Assembly (NCBI GenBank): GCA_010909165.1
Contig: VJWM01000118.1
Span: forward strand, 832,470-896,469
DNA from: Anthoceros angustus
Taxonomy: Eukaryota > Streptophyta > Anthocerotopsida > Anthocerotales > Anthocerotaceae
Reading direction: 5' to 3'
Length of the DNA stretch: 64,000 nt
How positions within the stretch are numbered: position 1 is the first letter of the stretch; each line of letters opens with the position of its first letter. Below are positions 33,411 to 44,460 of this stretch, piece by piece. A program made the translations under genes and the position numbers. The notes below the pieces were generated by a model that was given only the letters and a program-made list of their open reading frames with translations, had not been told where the DNA came from and ran no database searches.

Positions 33411-35110
33411 ACGCTGTTGTCCATGGCTCTTCGCCACTCAAATTTCGAGTGATGTGTGATCGGCTCCATTCCGGATGGCAAGTTCGGGGTCAAATGCAGT
33501 GGGTGATGATCCGAGTATGGCGATAAACATTGCATCGCTAGTATGTGGGATGCCGCTGGAAGGTGATTTGTCGGAGGAAGTGTTTTTGTAGGTTCATCTT
33601 TGTGGGCCCTAGAAATGATGCGTGTAAAGTTTTGAGGTGCTCAGATAAGTCACAATCGGATGCAGCCCCTGTCACGCCTATCTCGTACTGTGACTCGGTA
33701 AACCCGCCGGTTGGAGTCTTGATGTCTGCTCACCAAAGTGAGGGAGGACAACTAGCAAAGGCGGGGACATCGTGATGGGACGATTTTGAATCAAGTGTTC
33801 GTAGGAAATTGCCATACGAGCCTTCTAGCCATACAGAGCCTTCTAACCATACAAGAGCCTTCATTATTGTACTAATTTGTAAAACATCCTAGTAAAGAAG
33901 TCCGTGCTATAAAGGTCGAAAACCGAACAAATTCCTCGTAACAAATTCTCAGCCCTCGATTGCAAAATTTCTTAGCCCTCGATTGCAAAATTTTTCAGCC
34001 TCGATTGCAAAATTCTTCACCCTTAGCCTAAAGGTGTCACAAAGTAATCACTTTTTCTTCTTCGGTCTTGAGCGTTCTTCAATGCCCTTGAAACGCACTA
34101 ACCGGTTGGTCCGCTATTCGAACAAACTCCTCTAATACTGGTCGCTTGAGGCCTCGCCCACCGAGCAACTTCCTAATACGATGTTGTGCTTGTTCCATTA
34201 TTGCAGACCTCAAACAAAATAGCGAGCTTGGCTTCCACAATGCTTGGAATACCCATACAGATTGCATCCAAGTCTCGACGTCATTTCAGCTTCAACCTCC
34301 AAGCTACCGGTTAATTGGAAGATGTGCGACAAAGATTGCCAGACATTGCCGTTGTATCCTCGAACATGATTATCATGTGATATCTCATTCTCCGTAACAA
34401 GATTTAGGTCGTAATGTTCTTCCTTCTTCTTGTGCCCGAACATAAGATCCATTGGTACACCAAGCAAGGCGCAATAATCGGGAAGTATGTTTAAATATAC
34501 CACATACATTGCACCTTCACAACATGTTTGCAAATGAATCCTTTCCGCCCATCCCACAAGTACTAAATGCCCAAGATTTGGCTTCAACTTAAGGCAAAGA
34601 AAGCATGGAGAGGCCACCAAGCCGTGAAACCCAAATGGTCGTGGAAATTAGTGTAGAGAACTTGGAAGTTGCGTAGCACGATATATGTGATTGCGGTTCA
34701 AGGACGGCACAATTGGTGGTGGTAGTGAATTTTGAGTCTTTGAATCCTTCCGATAGAAACTTGCAGACATTTGAAGCCTTCACCGGAAAATGAAATCTTC
34801 TACTCTATTCCATGGAATGTAGGCAATCTTCAAATCCTTCAAAACCCGCCAAGTTAGATTCTGGTAGAACTGACCAAGCCCTCGAAATTGCACCTTCACG
34901 GACACTCCATGGACGAGCACGCTGCGGCAATGCTTAGTTTAGGTTAATGTGTTTGTCTTTGGGTGCTTGGTTTAGGTTAACTGCTTGTCTTTGGGTGCTT
35001 GGTTTAGGTTAACTGCTTGTCTTTGGGATGGTTTGTTTAAGACACCGCCGCTCATACTCGCACGGTTCTAAAATCAAGCATGGTTGGTTTACATCACAAC
35101 CTCACCACGG
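33411..35110. repeat. Internal tandem unit 1 of the Mutator-like element
   Basis: Matches 35,311-37,050 in the same orientation, from TTGGGACG..TTGTCCATGGCTC through a GGTTTAGGTTAA/TTGTCTTTGGG mini-repeat to the TIR-like end at ~35,100. The copies differ by many 1-4 base indels. Confidence 0.85.
34210..34851 (-). CDS. Conserved ORF of unknown function inside the Mutator-like element, copy 1
   Basis: The minus strand reads protein-like sequence across frame breaks: IPWNRVEDFISGEGFKC near 34,820-34,770, then a longer frame with YLNILPDYCALLGVPMDLMF and LNLVTENEISHDNHV, ending QARYFV before a stop at 34,210. The same peptides recur in copy 2. I recognise no domain; it may be a captured host gene or an element protein. 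Confidence 0.4.
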
Positions 35111-35320
35111 TGGGCGGCCTCCCAACCGCCCGGCCCATCCACGGGAGGCCGTGGGAGGCCTTGGGAGGCGAGGAGGTAGGAGGCCTTGGGAGGCCGGTGG
35201 GAGGCCTTGGAGGCATGGGAGGCCTGGCGGCCTGGGAGGCGGGCAGGGAGAGGCTGGCGGGGAGGCGGGGAGGCCGCGGGCGGTTTTGGGAGGCCGGGCG
35301 GGGTGGGGGATGGCGGGTTG
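35110..35320. repeat. G-rich (GGGAGGC)n tract, second copy
   Basis: Shorter counterpart of 33,130-33,410, beginning unit 2. The same G-cluster composition. Confidence 0.8.
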
Positions 35321-37050
35321 GGACGCCGCGGTTGTCCATGGCTCTTCGCCACTCAAATTACGATGAGTGATGTGATCGGCTCCATTCCGGTGGATGGCAA
35401 GTTCGGGGTCAAATGCGAAATGGGTGATGATCCGAGTATGGCATGGCAGTAAACATTGCATCGCTAGTATGTGGGATGCCCGCTGAAGCGTGATTGTTGT
35501 GCGGGAGGAAGTGTTTTTGTAGGTTCATCTTGCAGGGGCCCCTAGAAATGATCGAGTAAAAAGCTTGAGGCAGTTCAGATAAGTCACAATGGAGATGCAC
35601 TTGGCCAGCCCACATTTATCTCGGTACTGTGACTCGGTAAACTGCGGCTGGAGTCTTGATGTCTGCTCACCAAAGTGAGGAGGACAACTAGCAAAGGCGG
35701 GGACATCGTGGATGGGACGTATTTTTGAATCGAAGTGTTCGTGTAGGAAATTGCCACATCGGTAGCCTTCTAGCCACACAAGAGTCCTTCTAACCATACA
35801 AGAGCCTTCATTATTGTACTAATTTGTAAAACATCCTAGTAAAGAAGTCCGAATACAAGGTCGAAGCAGTCGAACAAATTCCTCGTATTCCTCACTCGAT
35901 TGCAAAATTTCTTAGCCCTCTTGCAAAATTTTTCAGCCCTCGATTGCAAAATTCTTCAGCCCTTAGCCTAAAGGTGTCACAAAGTAATCACTTTTTCTTC
36001 TTCTTGAGCGTTCTTCAATGCCCTTGAAACGCACTAACCTGGTTGGTCCCGCTATCTGGAACAAACTCCTCTAATACCTTATCGCTTGAGGCCTCGTCCA
36101 CAAACACACTTCCCTAATACGATGTTGTGCTTGTTCCATTATTACAGACCTCAAACAAAATAGCGAGCTTGGCTTCCACAATGCTTGGAATACCCATACT
36201 GCATTGCATCCAAGTCTCGGCGTCATTTTGCCTTCAACTCCTCCAAGCTACCGGGTTAATTGAAGATGTGCGGCATGAACAGATTGCCGTTGTATCCCCG
36301 ACATGATTATCATGTGATATCTCATTCTCCGTAACAAGATTTAGGTCGTAATGTTCTTCCTTCTTCTTGTGCCCGAACATAAGATCCATTGGTACACCAA
36401 GCAAGGCGCAATAACTGGAAGTATGTTTAAATATACCACATACCAATTGCACCTTCACAACATGTTTGCAAATGAATCCTTTCTCGCCCATCCCACAAGT
36501 ACTAAATGCCCAAGATTTGGCTTCAACTTAAGGCAAAGCACATGGACAGAGGCCACCAAGCCGTGAAAACCCAAATGGTCGTGAAATTAGTGTAGAGAAC
36601 TTGGAAGTTGCAAAGTACACATATATGTGATTGCAAAGGTTCAAGGACGGCACAATTGGTGGTGGTAGTGAATTTTGAGTCTTTGAATCCTTCCGATAGA
36701 AACTTGCAGCACATTTGAAGCCTTCACCAGAAATGAAATCTTCTACTCTATTCCATGGAATGTAGGCAATCTTCAAATCCTTCAAAACCTCGCCAAGTTA
36801 GATTCTCGGTGCAGAATTGACCAAGCCACAGAAATTGCACCTTGACACACTCCATGGACGGAGACACGCTTAGCGAATGCTTGGTTTAGGTTAATGTGTT
36901 TGTCTTTGGGTGCTTGGTTTAGGTTAACTGTTTGTCTTTGGGTGCTTGGTTTAGGTTAATCTGTTTGTCTTTGGGATGGTTTGTTTAAGACACCCGCCAG
37001 CTCATACTCGCGCACTCGGTTCTAAAATCAAGCATGGTTGGTTTACATCA
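35311..37050. repeat. Internal tandem unit 2 of the Mutator-like element
   Basis: Same order and orientation as unit 1 (33,411-35,110). It ends in the right TIR. Confidence 0.85.
36234..36800 (-). CDS. Conserved ORF of unknown function inside the Mutator-like element, copy 2
   Basis: Second copy of the reading frame at 34,210-34,851. It keeps DLKIAYIPWNRVEDFISGEG, ALLGVPMDLMFGHKKKEEHY and NLVTENEISHDNH, but with different indels. Conservation of the same peptides in both copies suggests former coding function. Unknown family. Confidence 0.4.
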
Positions 37051-37236
37051 CAACCTCGCTGTGGTGGGTGCGATACTAGGGTTGTGCGTCGGGCAAAATC
37101 TGATGACATCCGTATGGACCCAGACATGGTGTTGCGTTTAAAGTATACCACGATGAGAGCATCGTGATGGGCGAGGCATGGCATGCCACGCCACGCCTTC
37201 ACGCTGAAGCATTGATTGCCGGATTGAGACGCAGCC
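36984..37236 (-). repeat. Right terminal inverted repeat of the Mutator-like element
   Basis: Inverted copy of the left arm. Flanked by the 9 bp duplication CTCATCCAC at 37,237-37,245. Confidence 0.85.
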
Positions 37237-37245
37237 CTCATCCAC
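37237..37245. repeat. 9 bp target-site duplication, right copy
   Basis: CTCATCCAC, identical to 32,839-32,847. Confidence 0.75.
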
Positions 37246-37560
37246 TATACGCATTTAGGTCGATTGACTGGTGGGACTTGCATGAGCAAGACATTAAATG
37301 TAACCGTGAAATAAGGTAGAAAAGTAAAAATAAAAAACTAAGTTAGTAGTCGCTTGTTAAGAAGATGCATGTGTTGCATGCTTCATGCAATGTCCTCGTT
37401 AGAGAGGAATTGCTACCACAAATGAAGAGCGCCAGAGAGGACTCTTAGTGATCGGGTGGTGTAGAATCCCTAGATTTAATAGCTACCTAGTTGAGGTCAG
37501 TCATGGATATGTAAGGGCTAGAGCAAAGGCTTTGAGGAACAAGTGGGACTCACTCTTTGA
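37246..37560. other. Spacer between the Mutator-like element and the duplicated field
   Basis: No gene recognised. Confidence 0.3.
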
Positions 37561-40500
37561 AAGAAAGAAGCAGGCAAGCTCAAAGCCTTGAGTTGAGAGA
37601 GGCAGAGAGCTAGCTAGTGAGCTTGTCATGGAATCAAGGGCGTGAACATAGGCCATGAGATAGCCGATTTCATCGTTGTATTCTTGCAATAAAGAGCAAC
37701 ACCTCGATGAGGTGGCTGCCGCGTTAGTGGACGGCGGGCTACTTGGAGCCTAGTGCGTGTTGAGAGGTTGAGAGCGCGAGAATCGTGCAAGTCTCTTGTG
37801 GAGTGAATTGGTGAGGTCCTAGACTGGAAGCACTTGTCGCCTTCACTTCTGTCGAGTGAGGGGTGTTACTCATTAGGGGTTTGAAGGTTACATTCCGCAA
37901 GAGCTCCTCGACATGATGGACGGAGGAGTGAAGGCCCATGCCAAGAATGGCTGGAAAACAGACAGCATCAAAGAGTGAAGTGGAGGCTCTTTGCGAAGAT
38001 TGTGTTGGGGTTGGTAAACTACCGGGACTTCTATTTCAGCACCAACTTCCTGCAATTTTGTGGAAGATTTCGAGGAGCCAAGCAGTTAGGGCACCATCAT
38101 GTATGAGGCCTACATCCACCGGAAAAGCTCCTCAAGCCAAATTCGTGGATGAGGAAGGGCCAAGGCCTTGCTACCTTAGCACCTATTTGGTGCATTTGTG
38201 GAAAGCGGAGGGCTTCTCACAAGCAAGGAGTTGGAAGATGCTTGGCATCCTTGAGATAATTCCATCTCAGCCCTTGGAAAGGCCTTTTGCCTTTTGCATT
38301 GAGGAAGGCGGTGGGGAGGTCGACCTCCACAAGCATGCTAGGAGCAAGGGTGGAGGATGTGGAGGCAACAAGGTTGCGGAGTGGGAATCTTTTCCCCAGG
38401 GCAAGAGGAGAGAGCGGCGGGAAGGCCGAATGGTAGTCTATGAGAGGAGGACTACGGGAGGGGTGGCAGCCCAAGGGTGGGGAGTCCCCACCATCTCGTT
38501 TGTGCCTAGCGGAGGCACCCGGACCTACCGGTGAGGCGCCTACGTGGGCGGACTACGTGGTGAGACCTACAGGTGGGGTGAGTGAGACTACCAGGTGGGG
38601 AGGCCTGCAGTGGGGGAGCACCTCGGTGGCAACCCTGCGGTAGGGAAGGGAAGAAGAAGCGTGAGGGCGCGCCGCCTCTACCGCTTGGAGGAAGAGGCGG
38701 ATGGGGCGGGTGAGGACCAGCGCCGTGATGGAGTCTGGGAGGCTGATTTTCAGCCAAGGGGGAATTGGGCCCTAGGAGACTTGTTGAGTGCTTGTGAAGC
38801 ACTCGGCCTGGTTGAAGGGGCTAGGGGAGCAGCCTCCTTGTGGGCATGCCGAGGAGAGTGAAAGCCCAAGACATGGCGGGAGGAAGGGGACTAAATGGCA
38901 ATTGGAGGCCATGGAGTCGACGAGAAGGCAGCCAAGTTGGAGAAGGTGGAGAAGCTCGGTGACCATGGATCGCGGAGAAGGTCCTGGAGGGAGGTTGTCA
39001 CAGCAGGAGAGAGCCATTGGGCGACAACCCAAAGGACTCATGGAGGCAGGCGGAGGCATTTTGCCCAATTAGAGCAAGAGCGAAGGGCAAAAGCAGAGGC
39101 TCTCGGAAGGGAAAGGTAGCGGTCCGGCAATGGGCCAGAGCAGTGCAAGCAGTGCAAGCCTTGGAGTTGAGAGAGCGAGAGAGCTAGCTAGTGAGCTTGT
39201 CATGGAATCAGAACAGCCATGAGATAGCCGATTTCATCGTTGTATTCTTGCAATAAAGAGCAACACCTCGATGAGGTGGCTGCAGTCGTTAGTGGACGCG
39301 GGCTACTGGAGCCTAGTCGTGGTTGAGAGGTTGAGAGCTGAGAATCGTGCAAGTCTCTTGTGGAGTGAATTGGTGAGGTCCTAGACCGCTGGGAAGGCAG
39401 CACTTGTCGCTTCCTTACTGGCTGCGTAGTGAGGGGTGTTACTCATTAGGGGGTTTGAAGGTTACATTCCGCAAGAGCTCCTCGACATGATGGACGGAGG
39501 AGTGAAGGCCCATGCCAAGAATGGCTGGAAAACAGAGAGCATCAAAGAGCTGAAGTGGAGGCTCTTTGCGAAGATTGTGTTGGGGTTGGTAAATTACCAG
39601 AGGACGTCCTATTTCAGCACCAACTTCCTGCAATTTTGTGGAAGATTTCGAGAGGAGCCAAGCCAGATTGGGGCACCATCATGTATGAGGCCTACATCCA
39701 CCACCGGGAAAAGCTCCTCAAGCCAAATTCGGTGGATGAGGAAGGGCCAAGGCCTGCTACCTTAGCACCTATTTGGTGCATTTGTGGAAACGGAAGGGGC
39801 TTCTCACAAGCAAGGAGTTGGAAGATGCTTGGCATCCTTGAGATAATCCATCTCCACCCTTGGAAAGGCCTTGCCTTTTGCCTTGAGGAAGACAGTGGGA
39901 GGTCAGACCTCCACAAGCATGCTAGGAGCAAGGGAGGAGGATGTGGAGGCAACAAGGTTGCCGGAGTGGGAATCTTTTCCCCCACAGGAGCAAGAAAGAG
40001 GAGAGGAACAGGAACCGGCCGAGGAAGGCCGAATGGTAGTCTATGAGAGGAGGACTACCACAGGAGGGGTGACAGCCCCAAGGGTGGGGGGAGTCCCCAC
40101 CATCTCGTTTGTGCCTAGGAGGCACCACTCGGGGGAGGCACCCACCAGGGTAGGCACCACCACTGGGAGCACCCCACCACGGTAGGTAGGCGCATCATGG
40201 GAGCACCACGCTGTAGGCAGCACCACGTAGGGAAGGGAAGGAGAAGACATGAGCGCCGCGGCGCGCCAGGCCGCCACTACCCGCGCTTGGAGGAAGGGGC
40301 GGATGGGGCGACGTGAGGGGACCCGGCCACCGTGATGGCCGGAGGCAAGGGAGCTGGAAATTTCCAAAGGGGCCACAGGGTAATTGGGACCCTAGGACTT
40401 TGAGTGCTTGTGAAGCACTCACCATGTGGATTTGAAGGGGCTAGGAGCTAGCAGCCTCCTTGTGGGCAAGAGGAAGTGAAAGCCCAAGACATGGCCAGAG

Positions 40501-40730
40501 GAAGGCAGGACCAAATGGCAATTGGAGGCCATGGAGTCCGACGAAGGCAGCAAGGAAGGTCAGAGAGAAGCTCGACCTGATCAAGCGCGGAGAAGGTCCT
40601 AGAGGGAAGGTTGTCACAGAGAGAGAGAGCCATTCGGCAACAACCCAAAGGGATTCATGGAGATGTATATGAGGAGCATTTTGCCCAATTAGAGCAAGAG
40701 CGAAAGGGCAAAACGGAGGCTAGGAAGGAG
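37561..40730 (+). repeat. Two tandem ~1.57 kb units carrying a decayed ORF of unknown family
   Basis: Unit 1 begins near 37,577 and unit 2 near 39,153. Both contain CATGAGATAGCCGATTTCAT, the ATGATGGACGGAGGAGTGAA block (37,913 and 39,487) and, near their ends, TTTTGCCCAATTAGAGCAAG (39,059 and 40,678). The plus strand encodes, across frame breaks, peptides such as GVKAHAKNGWKTESIKELKW, FAKIVLGLVNYQRTSYFSTN and TIMYEAYIHHREKLLKPN. This looks like a retroelement- or transposon-borne protein (possibly gag-like), but I cannot name it. Confidence 0.75.
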
Positions 40731-40789
40731 AAGGTGCGTCCAAAGAATGGACGCCAAGAGAGAGGTGTGATGGCTACCAAGCCATCAAA

Positions 40790-41280
40790 ATCCGGGACAT
40801 GGGGAAGAGGGGACCGTCAATTTGGAAGAGGCGCTGGGAGGCTCAAGACCTGCAGAGTTGGGCCGAAAAGAGTGCTTGGCGGAGAGAGAGAGACTTGCCA
40901 AGCGGTGGCTGGAACAAAGGAGGTTCGAGGAGGAGCACCACAAGAAGGTGGTGCAGGATCTTTGGTAGTGAGAAGCGATTTTGGGCGGACTATGCCCTTG
41001 GCAAGATTGGCCAACCAGAAAAGCAAGGGAGGAGAATGTGACCCTCCATGTCAAGGTGGGAGAATTGACCACCTCAAGGGCCTACAAGGTAGGTGTGAGA
41101 TGGAGAGTGGCCACGGAGATTGATGATCTCCAAATGCAATATCATAGCTTGGGGCTCACCTCCACAATAGGATTTTGAAGGCCAACAATGATCTTGCGTT
41201 TGGCCAAGAGGAGGACATTGGGTCCTCATGATGATGGGAAGGAGCTGCAGTGCGGGAGGCCTCGATTTTGATGAGGCCAT
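40790..41280 (+). repeat. Segment D, copy 1, in the duplicated field
   Basis: Shares AATGTGACCCTCCATGTCAA and GAGATTGATGATCTCCAAAT with 42,050-42,530 and 42,948-43,330. The plus strand encodes ENVTLHVKVGELTT and VATEIDDLQMQYHSLGLTS in all copies. Unknown protein. Confidence 0.8.
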
Positions 41281-41710
41281 GAAATGGACTCAGGAATGAG
41301 GAGTCGGAGGTGGAGAGAGGGCGCGGGAGGCGAAGGATGGCGCGAGGAGCAAGGAGGGGACACCCTCACAGGTCACCCCACGGTGGTGACCACCTACCAT
41401 GATCTGCCCGGACTACGTGGTGAACTACCTCAGGTGATGCGCGGACTAGGGGTGCAGCTGCCAGCTGGGGAGTCGGGGCGCGGAGGCTGGCGAGGAAGAG
41501 CCGGGGGTGGTATACCCCTGAGGAAGAGGGGAGGTGGGACCGGAGGAGACAGGCAGGTCCGACCGTCGAGGAAGAAGGGGTGAGAAGTTCCCTCCCCCAC
41601 GGAAGGAAGGGCCGGAGAGGAAGAAAAGAGGCCGAGATTAGAAATCGCATGGTGGAATGGGGAGAAGACTCTTTGAAGATGCTCCATGATAGGTATGGAC
41701 AAATCAAAGG
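41277..41710 (+). repeat. Segment E, copy 1, identical to 42,525-42,958
   Basis: A ~434 bp block, from TGAAATGGACTCAGGAATGA to GTATGGACAAATCAAAGGAGG, reads base for base the same as 42,525-42,958, and a 99-codon frame in it is identical. It contains CTACC/GGTAG inverted motifs. Confidence 0.9.
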
Positions 41711-42049
41711 AGGCAAGAGCAAGGAATCTTGACCAACCTCAGATGGAGAAGGAAGAAAAGGTCGGACTACCATGGTAGGTAGTCGACCTACCCGATGATG
41801 CGGACTACCGGTGTCTTGATGAAGCGACCAGCGGAGGCTGGAGAAAGCGCTGGCGCGGAGGGGGCGCGATTCGGAGATGGAGGAATCAGCGCCGAGGAGA
41901 GGAAGAAGAGGTGTACTTGCCCACATTAGGAAGATGACAAGATGGGAAGGGCAAGAGCAAAAGGAGGCGAGGAGCCAATCCACAAGGACGTCGCCACAAG
42001 ATGAGACTAGAATGGTCAAAGACCATAAATGAGATGGAAGAAGAATTGC
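41711..42049. repeat. Segment F, copy 1, with CTACCATGGTAG palindrome
   Basis: Matches 43,775-44,460 in pieces: GGACTACCATGGTAGGTAGT at 41,764 and 43,810, and GAATCAGCGCCGAGGAGAGG near 41,883 and 44,290. No coding assignment. Confidence 0.7.
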
Positions 42050-42530
42050 GGGACCCGGTCAATTTGGAAGAAGCGCTGGAGGCTCAAGACCTAAGGTGCA
42101 AGAGAGGCCGAAAAGAGTGCTTGGCGGAGAGGAGAGACTTGCTGCCCGGTGGCTGGAACAAAGGAGGTTCCAGAGGAGGAGCACCACAAGAAGGTGGTGC
42201 AGGATCTTGGTAGTGAGGAAGCAGATTTTGGGCGGTATGCCCTTCAGCAAAGATGGCCAACCAAAAAGAGGAGGAGAATGTGACCCTCCATGTCAAGGTG
42301 GGAGAATTGACCACCTCAAGGATGCCTACAAGGTAGGTGTGAGGATGGAGAGTGGCCACGGAGATTGATGATCTCCAAATGCAATATCATAGCTTGGGGC
42401 TCACCTCCAGGATTTTGAAGGAAGGAGGATCTTACGGTTGGCCAAGAGGAGGACATTGGGTCCTCATGATGATGGGAAGGAGCTGCAGTGCGGGAGGCCT
42501 CGATTTTGATGAGGCCATGAAATGGACTCA
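42050..42530 (+). repeat. Segment D, copy 2
   Basis: Same landmarks as copy 1. Keeps ENVTLHVKVGELTT-type coding across frame breaks and AQQRWPTKKEE-like sequence upstream. Confidence 0.8.
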
Positions 42531-42958
42531 GGAATGAGGAGTCGGAGGTGGAGAGAGGGCGCGGGAGGCGAAGGATGGCGCGAGGAGCAAGGAGGGGACA
42601 CCCTCACAGGTCACCCCACGGTGGTGACCACCTACCATGATCTGCCCGGACTACGTGGTGAACTACCTCAGGTGATGCGCGGACTAGGGGTGCAGCTGCC
42701 AGCTGGGGAGTCGGGGCGCGGAGGCTGGCGAGGAAGAGCCGGGGGTGGTATACCCCTGAGGAAGAGGGGAGGTGGGACCGGAGGAGACAGGCAGGTCCGA
42801 CCGTCGAGGAAGAAGGGGTGAGAAGTTCCCTCCCCCACGGAAGGAAGGGCCGGAGAGGAAGAAAAGAGGCCGAGATTAGAAATCGCATGGTGGAATGGGG
42901 AGAAGACTCTTTGAAGATGCTCCATGATAGGTATGGACAAATCAAAGGAGGTTCCAGA
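42525..42958 (+). repeat. Segment E, copy 2
   Basis: Identical to 41,277-41,710 apart from flanks. Confidence 0.9.
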
Positions 42959-43330
42959 GGAGGAGCACCACAAGAAGGTGGTGCAGGATCTTGGTAGTGA
43001 GGAAGCAGATTTTGGGCGGTATGCCCTTCAGCAAAGATGGCCAACCAAAAAGAGGAGGAGAATGTGACCCTCCATGTCAAGGTGGGAGAATTGACCACCT
43101 CAAGGATGCCTACAAGGTAGGTGTGAGGATGGAGAGTGGCCACGGAGATTGATGATCTCCAAATGCAATATCATAGCTTGGGGCTCACCTCCAGGATTTT
43201 GAAGGAAGGAGGATCTTACGGTTGGCCAAGAGGAGGACATTGGGTCCTCATGATGATGATGAAGGAGCTGCAGTGAGTGCGGCGAGGCCTCGACTTTGAT
43301 GAGGCTACAAGTGACATGGACTCAGGAATG
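42948..43330 (+). repeat. Segment D, copy 3 (partial)
   Basis: Begins at GGTTCCAGAGGAGGAGCACC exactly where segment E copy 2 ends, and matches 42,165-42,530. It joins at GGAGG, a sequence shared by D and E, so repeat-mediated exchange is likely. Confidence 0.8.
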
Positions 43331-44460
43331 AGGGGTCGGAGGTGGAGAAGAGGCGGCCGAGGCAAGGTGGCGAGGGCAGGAGGAGGGGACAGCCCGCCCT
43401 CACGGTCACCCTACCATGGTGGTGACCACCTACCACGGGTCTGCCCGGACTGGTGAACCTCACCTCTGGTGCGGACTAGGGTGCAACAGTGAGGGGCTTC
43501 TGGGGAGTCGGGGCGGAGGCTGGCTGTGAGGAGCCGGGGGTGGTGACCACCCTGGGAATAGAAGAGGAGGTGGGAAACCCCGGGAGGGGACAGGATCCGT
43601 CGAGAAGGAAGAAGGGGTGAAGTTCCCTCACGAGCAAGGGAAGGGCGAGCCGAGAGAGGGCCCAGCGAAGGCCGGAAGTTAGAAATCGCATGGTGGCAAA
43701 TTGGGGATGAAGACTCTTTGAAGATGCTCTATGGTGGTATGGACAAATCAAGCAGGAAAGAGCAATGGAGATCTTGACCAACCTCAGATGGAGAAGGAAG
43801 AAAAGGTCGGACTACCATGGTAGGTAGTCGACCTACCCGATGATGCGGACTAGGGTGGGAACAACAGAGCGCGGGGCTTGTGAGGGGTCGGGGCCGGCTG
43901 GGGGGGAGCCGGTGGTGACACCTGCGGAATAGAAGAGGAGGTGGGAGACAACCCACGGAGGAGAGACGGATGACCCGTCGAGAAGGGGGTGAAGTTCCCT
44001 CCCCCACGGAAGGAAGGGCGGAGCCGGAGAGGGCAGATGAAAAGGCCGGAAGGATTAGAAGATCATGGTGGCAAATGGGGATGAAGACTCTTTGAGGCTC
44101 ATGATAGGTATGGACAAATCAAGCGAGGCAAAGATGGAGATCTTGACCGAAGCCCTCAGATGGAGAAGAAGGAGAAAAGGCGACTACCATGGTAGGTGCC
44201 TACCCGATGGTCTGCCGGACTACAGCGGTGAGGCGATGAGCAGTGCGACCAGCGGTGGAAAAAGGCGCTGGCGCGAGGGCGGAGATGGAGGAATCAGCGC
44301 CGAGGAGAGGAAGAAGAGGTGTACTTGCCCACATTAGGAAGATGACAAGATGGGAAGGGCAAGAGCAAAAGGAGGCGAGGCCAATCCACAAGGACGTCGC
44401 CACAAGATGAGACTAGAATGGTCAAAGACCATAAATGAGATGGAAGAATAGAAGGAGGTG
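43331..44460. repeat. Diverged copies of segments E and F
   Basis: Two poorer copies of E/F (around 43,320-43,770 and 43,850-44,120), with many indels, then F sequence to 44,450. No gene recognised. Confidence 0.6.

Larger units (their letters stand above)
32848..37236. mobile_element. Mutator-like DNA transposon (MULE), 4.4 kb, no recognised transposase
   Basis: The ends are long imperfect inverted repeats: 32,848-33,116 (starting GCCTGCGTTCTCAATCC) and 36,984-37,236 (ending GGATTGAGACGCAGCC). They are flanked by the identical 9 bp CTCATCCAC on both sides. Long TIRs with a 9 bp target duplication are the hallmark of the Mutator superfamily. Inside are two tandem ~1.95 kb units, each beginning with a G-rich tract and ending with a partial TIR-like sequence (first end at ~35,028-35,100). 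No MuDR transposase signature is seen, so it is probably non-autonomous or carries captured sequence. Confidence 0.75.

Noticed and set aside
32946-33441. Pro-rich minus-strand frames, extensin-like
   Set aside because: Caused by the G-rich tract. The second copy has indels that change the frame freely, so there is no coding constraint.
34930-37000. GGTTTAGGTTAA units as interstitial telomere sequence
   Set aside because: The unit is ~31 bp (TTTAGGTTAA...TTGTCTTTGGG), not the 7 bp plant telomere repeat TTTAGGG.
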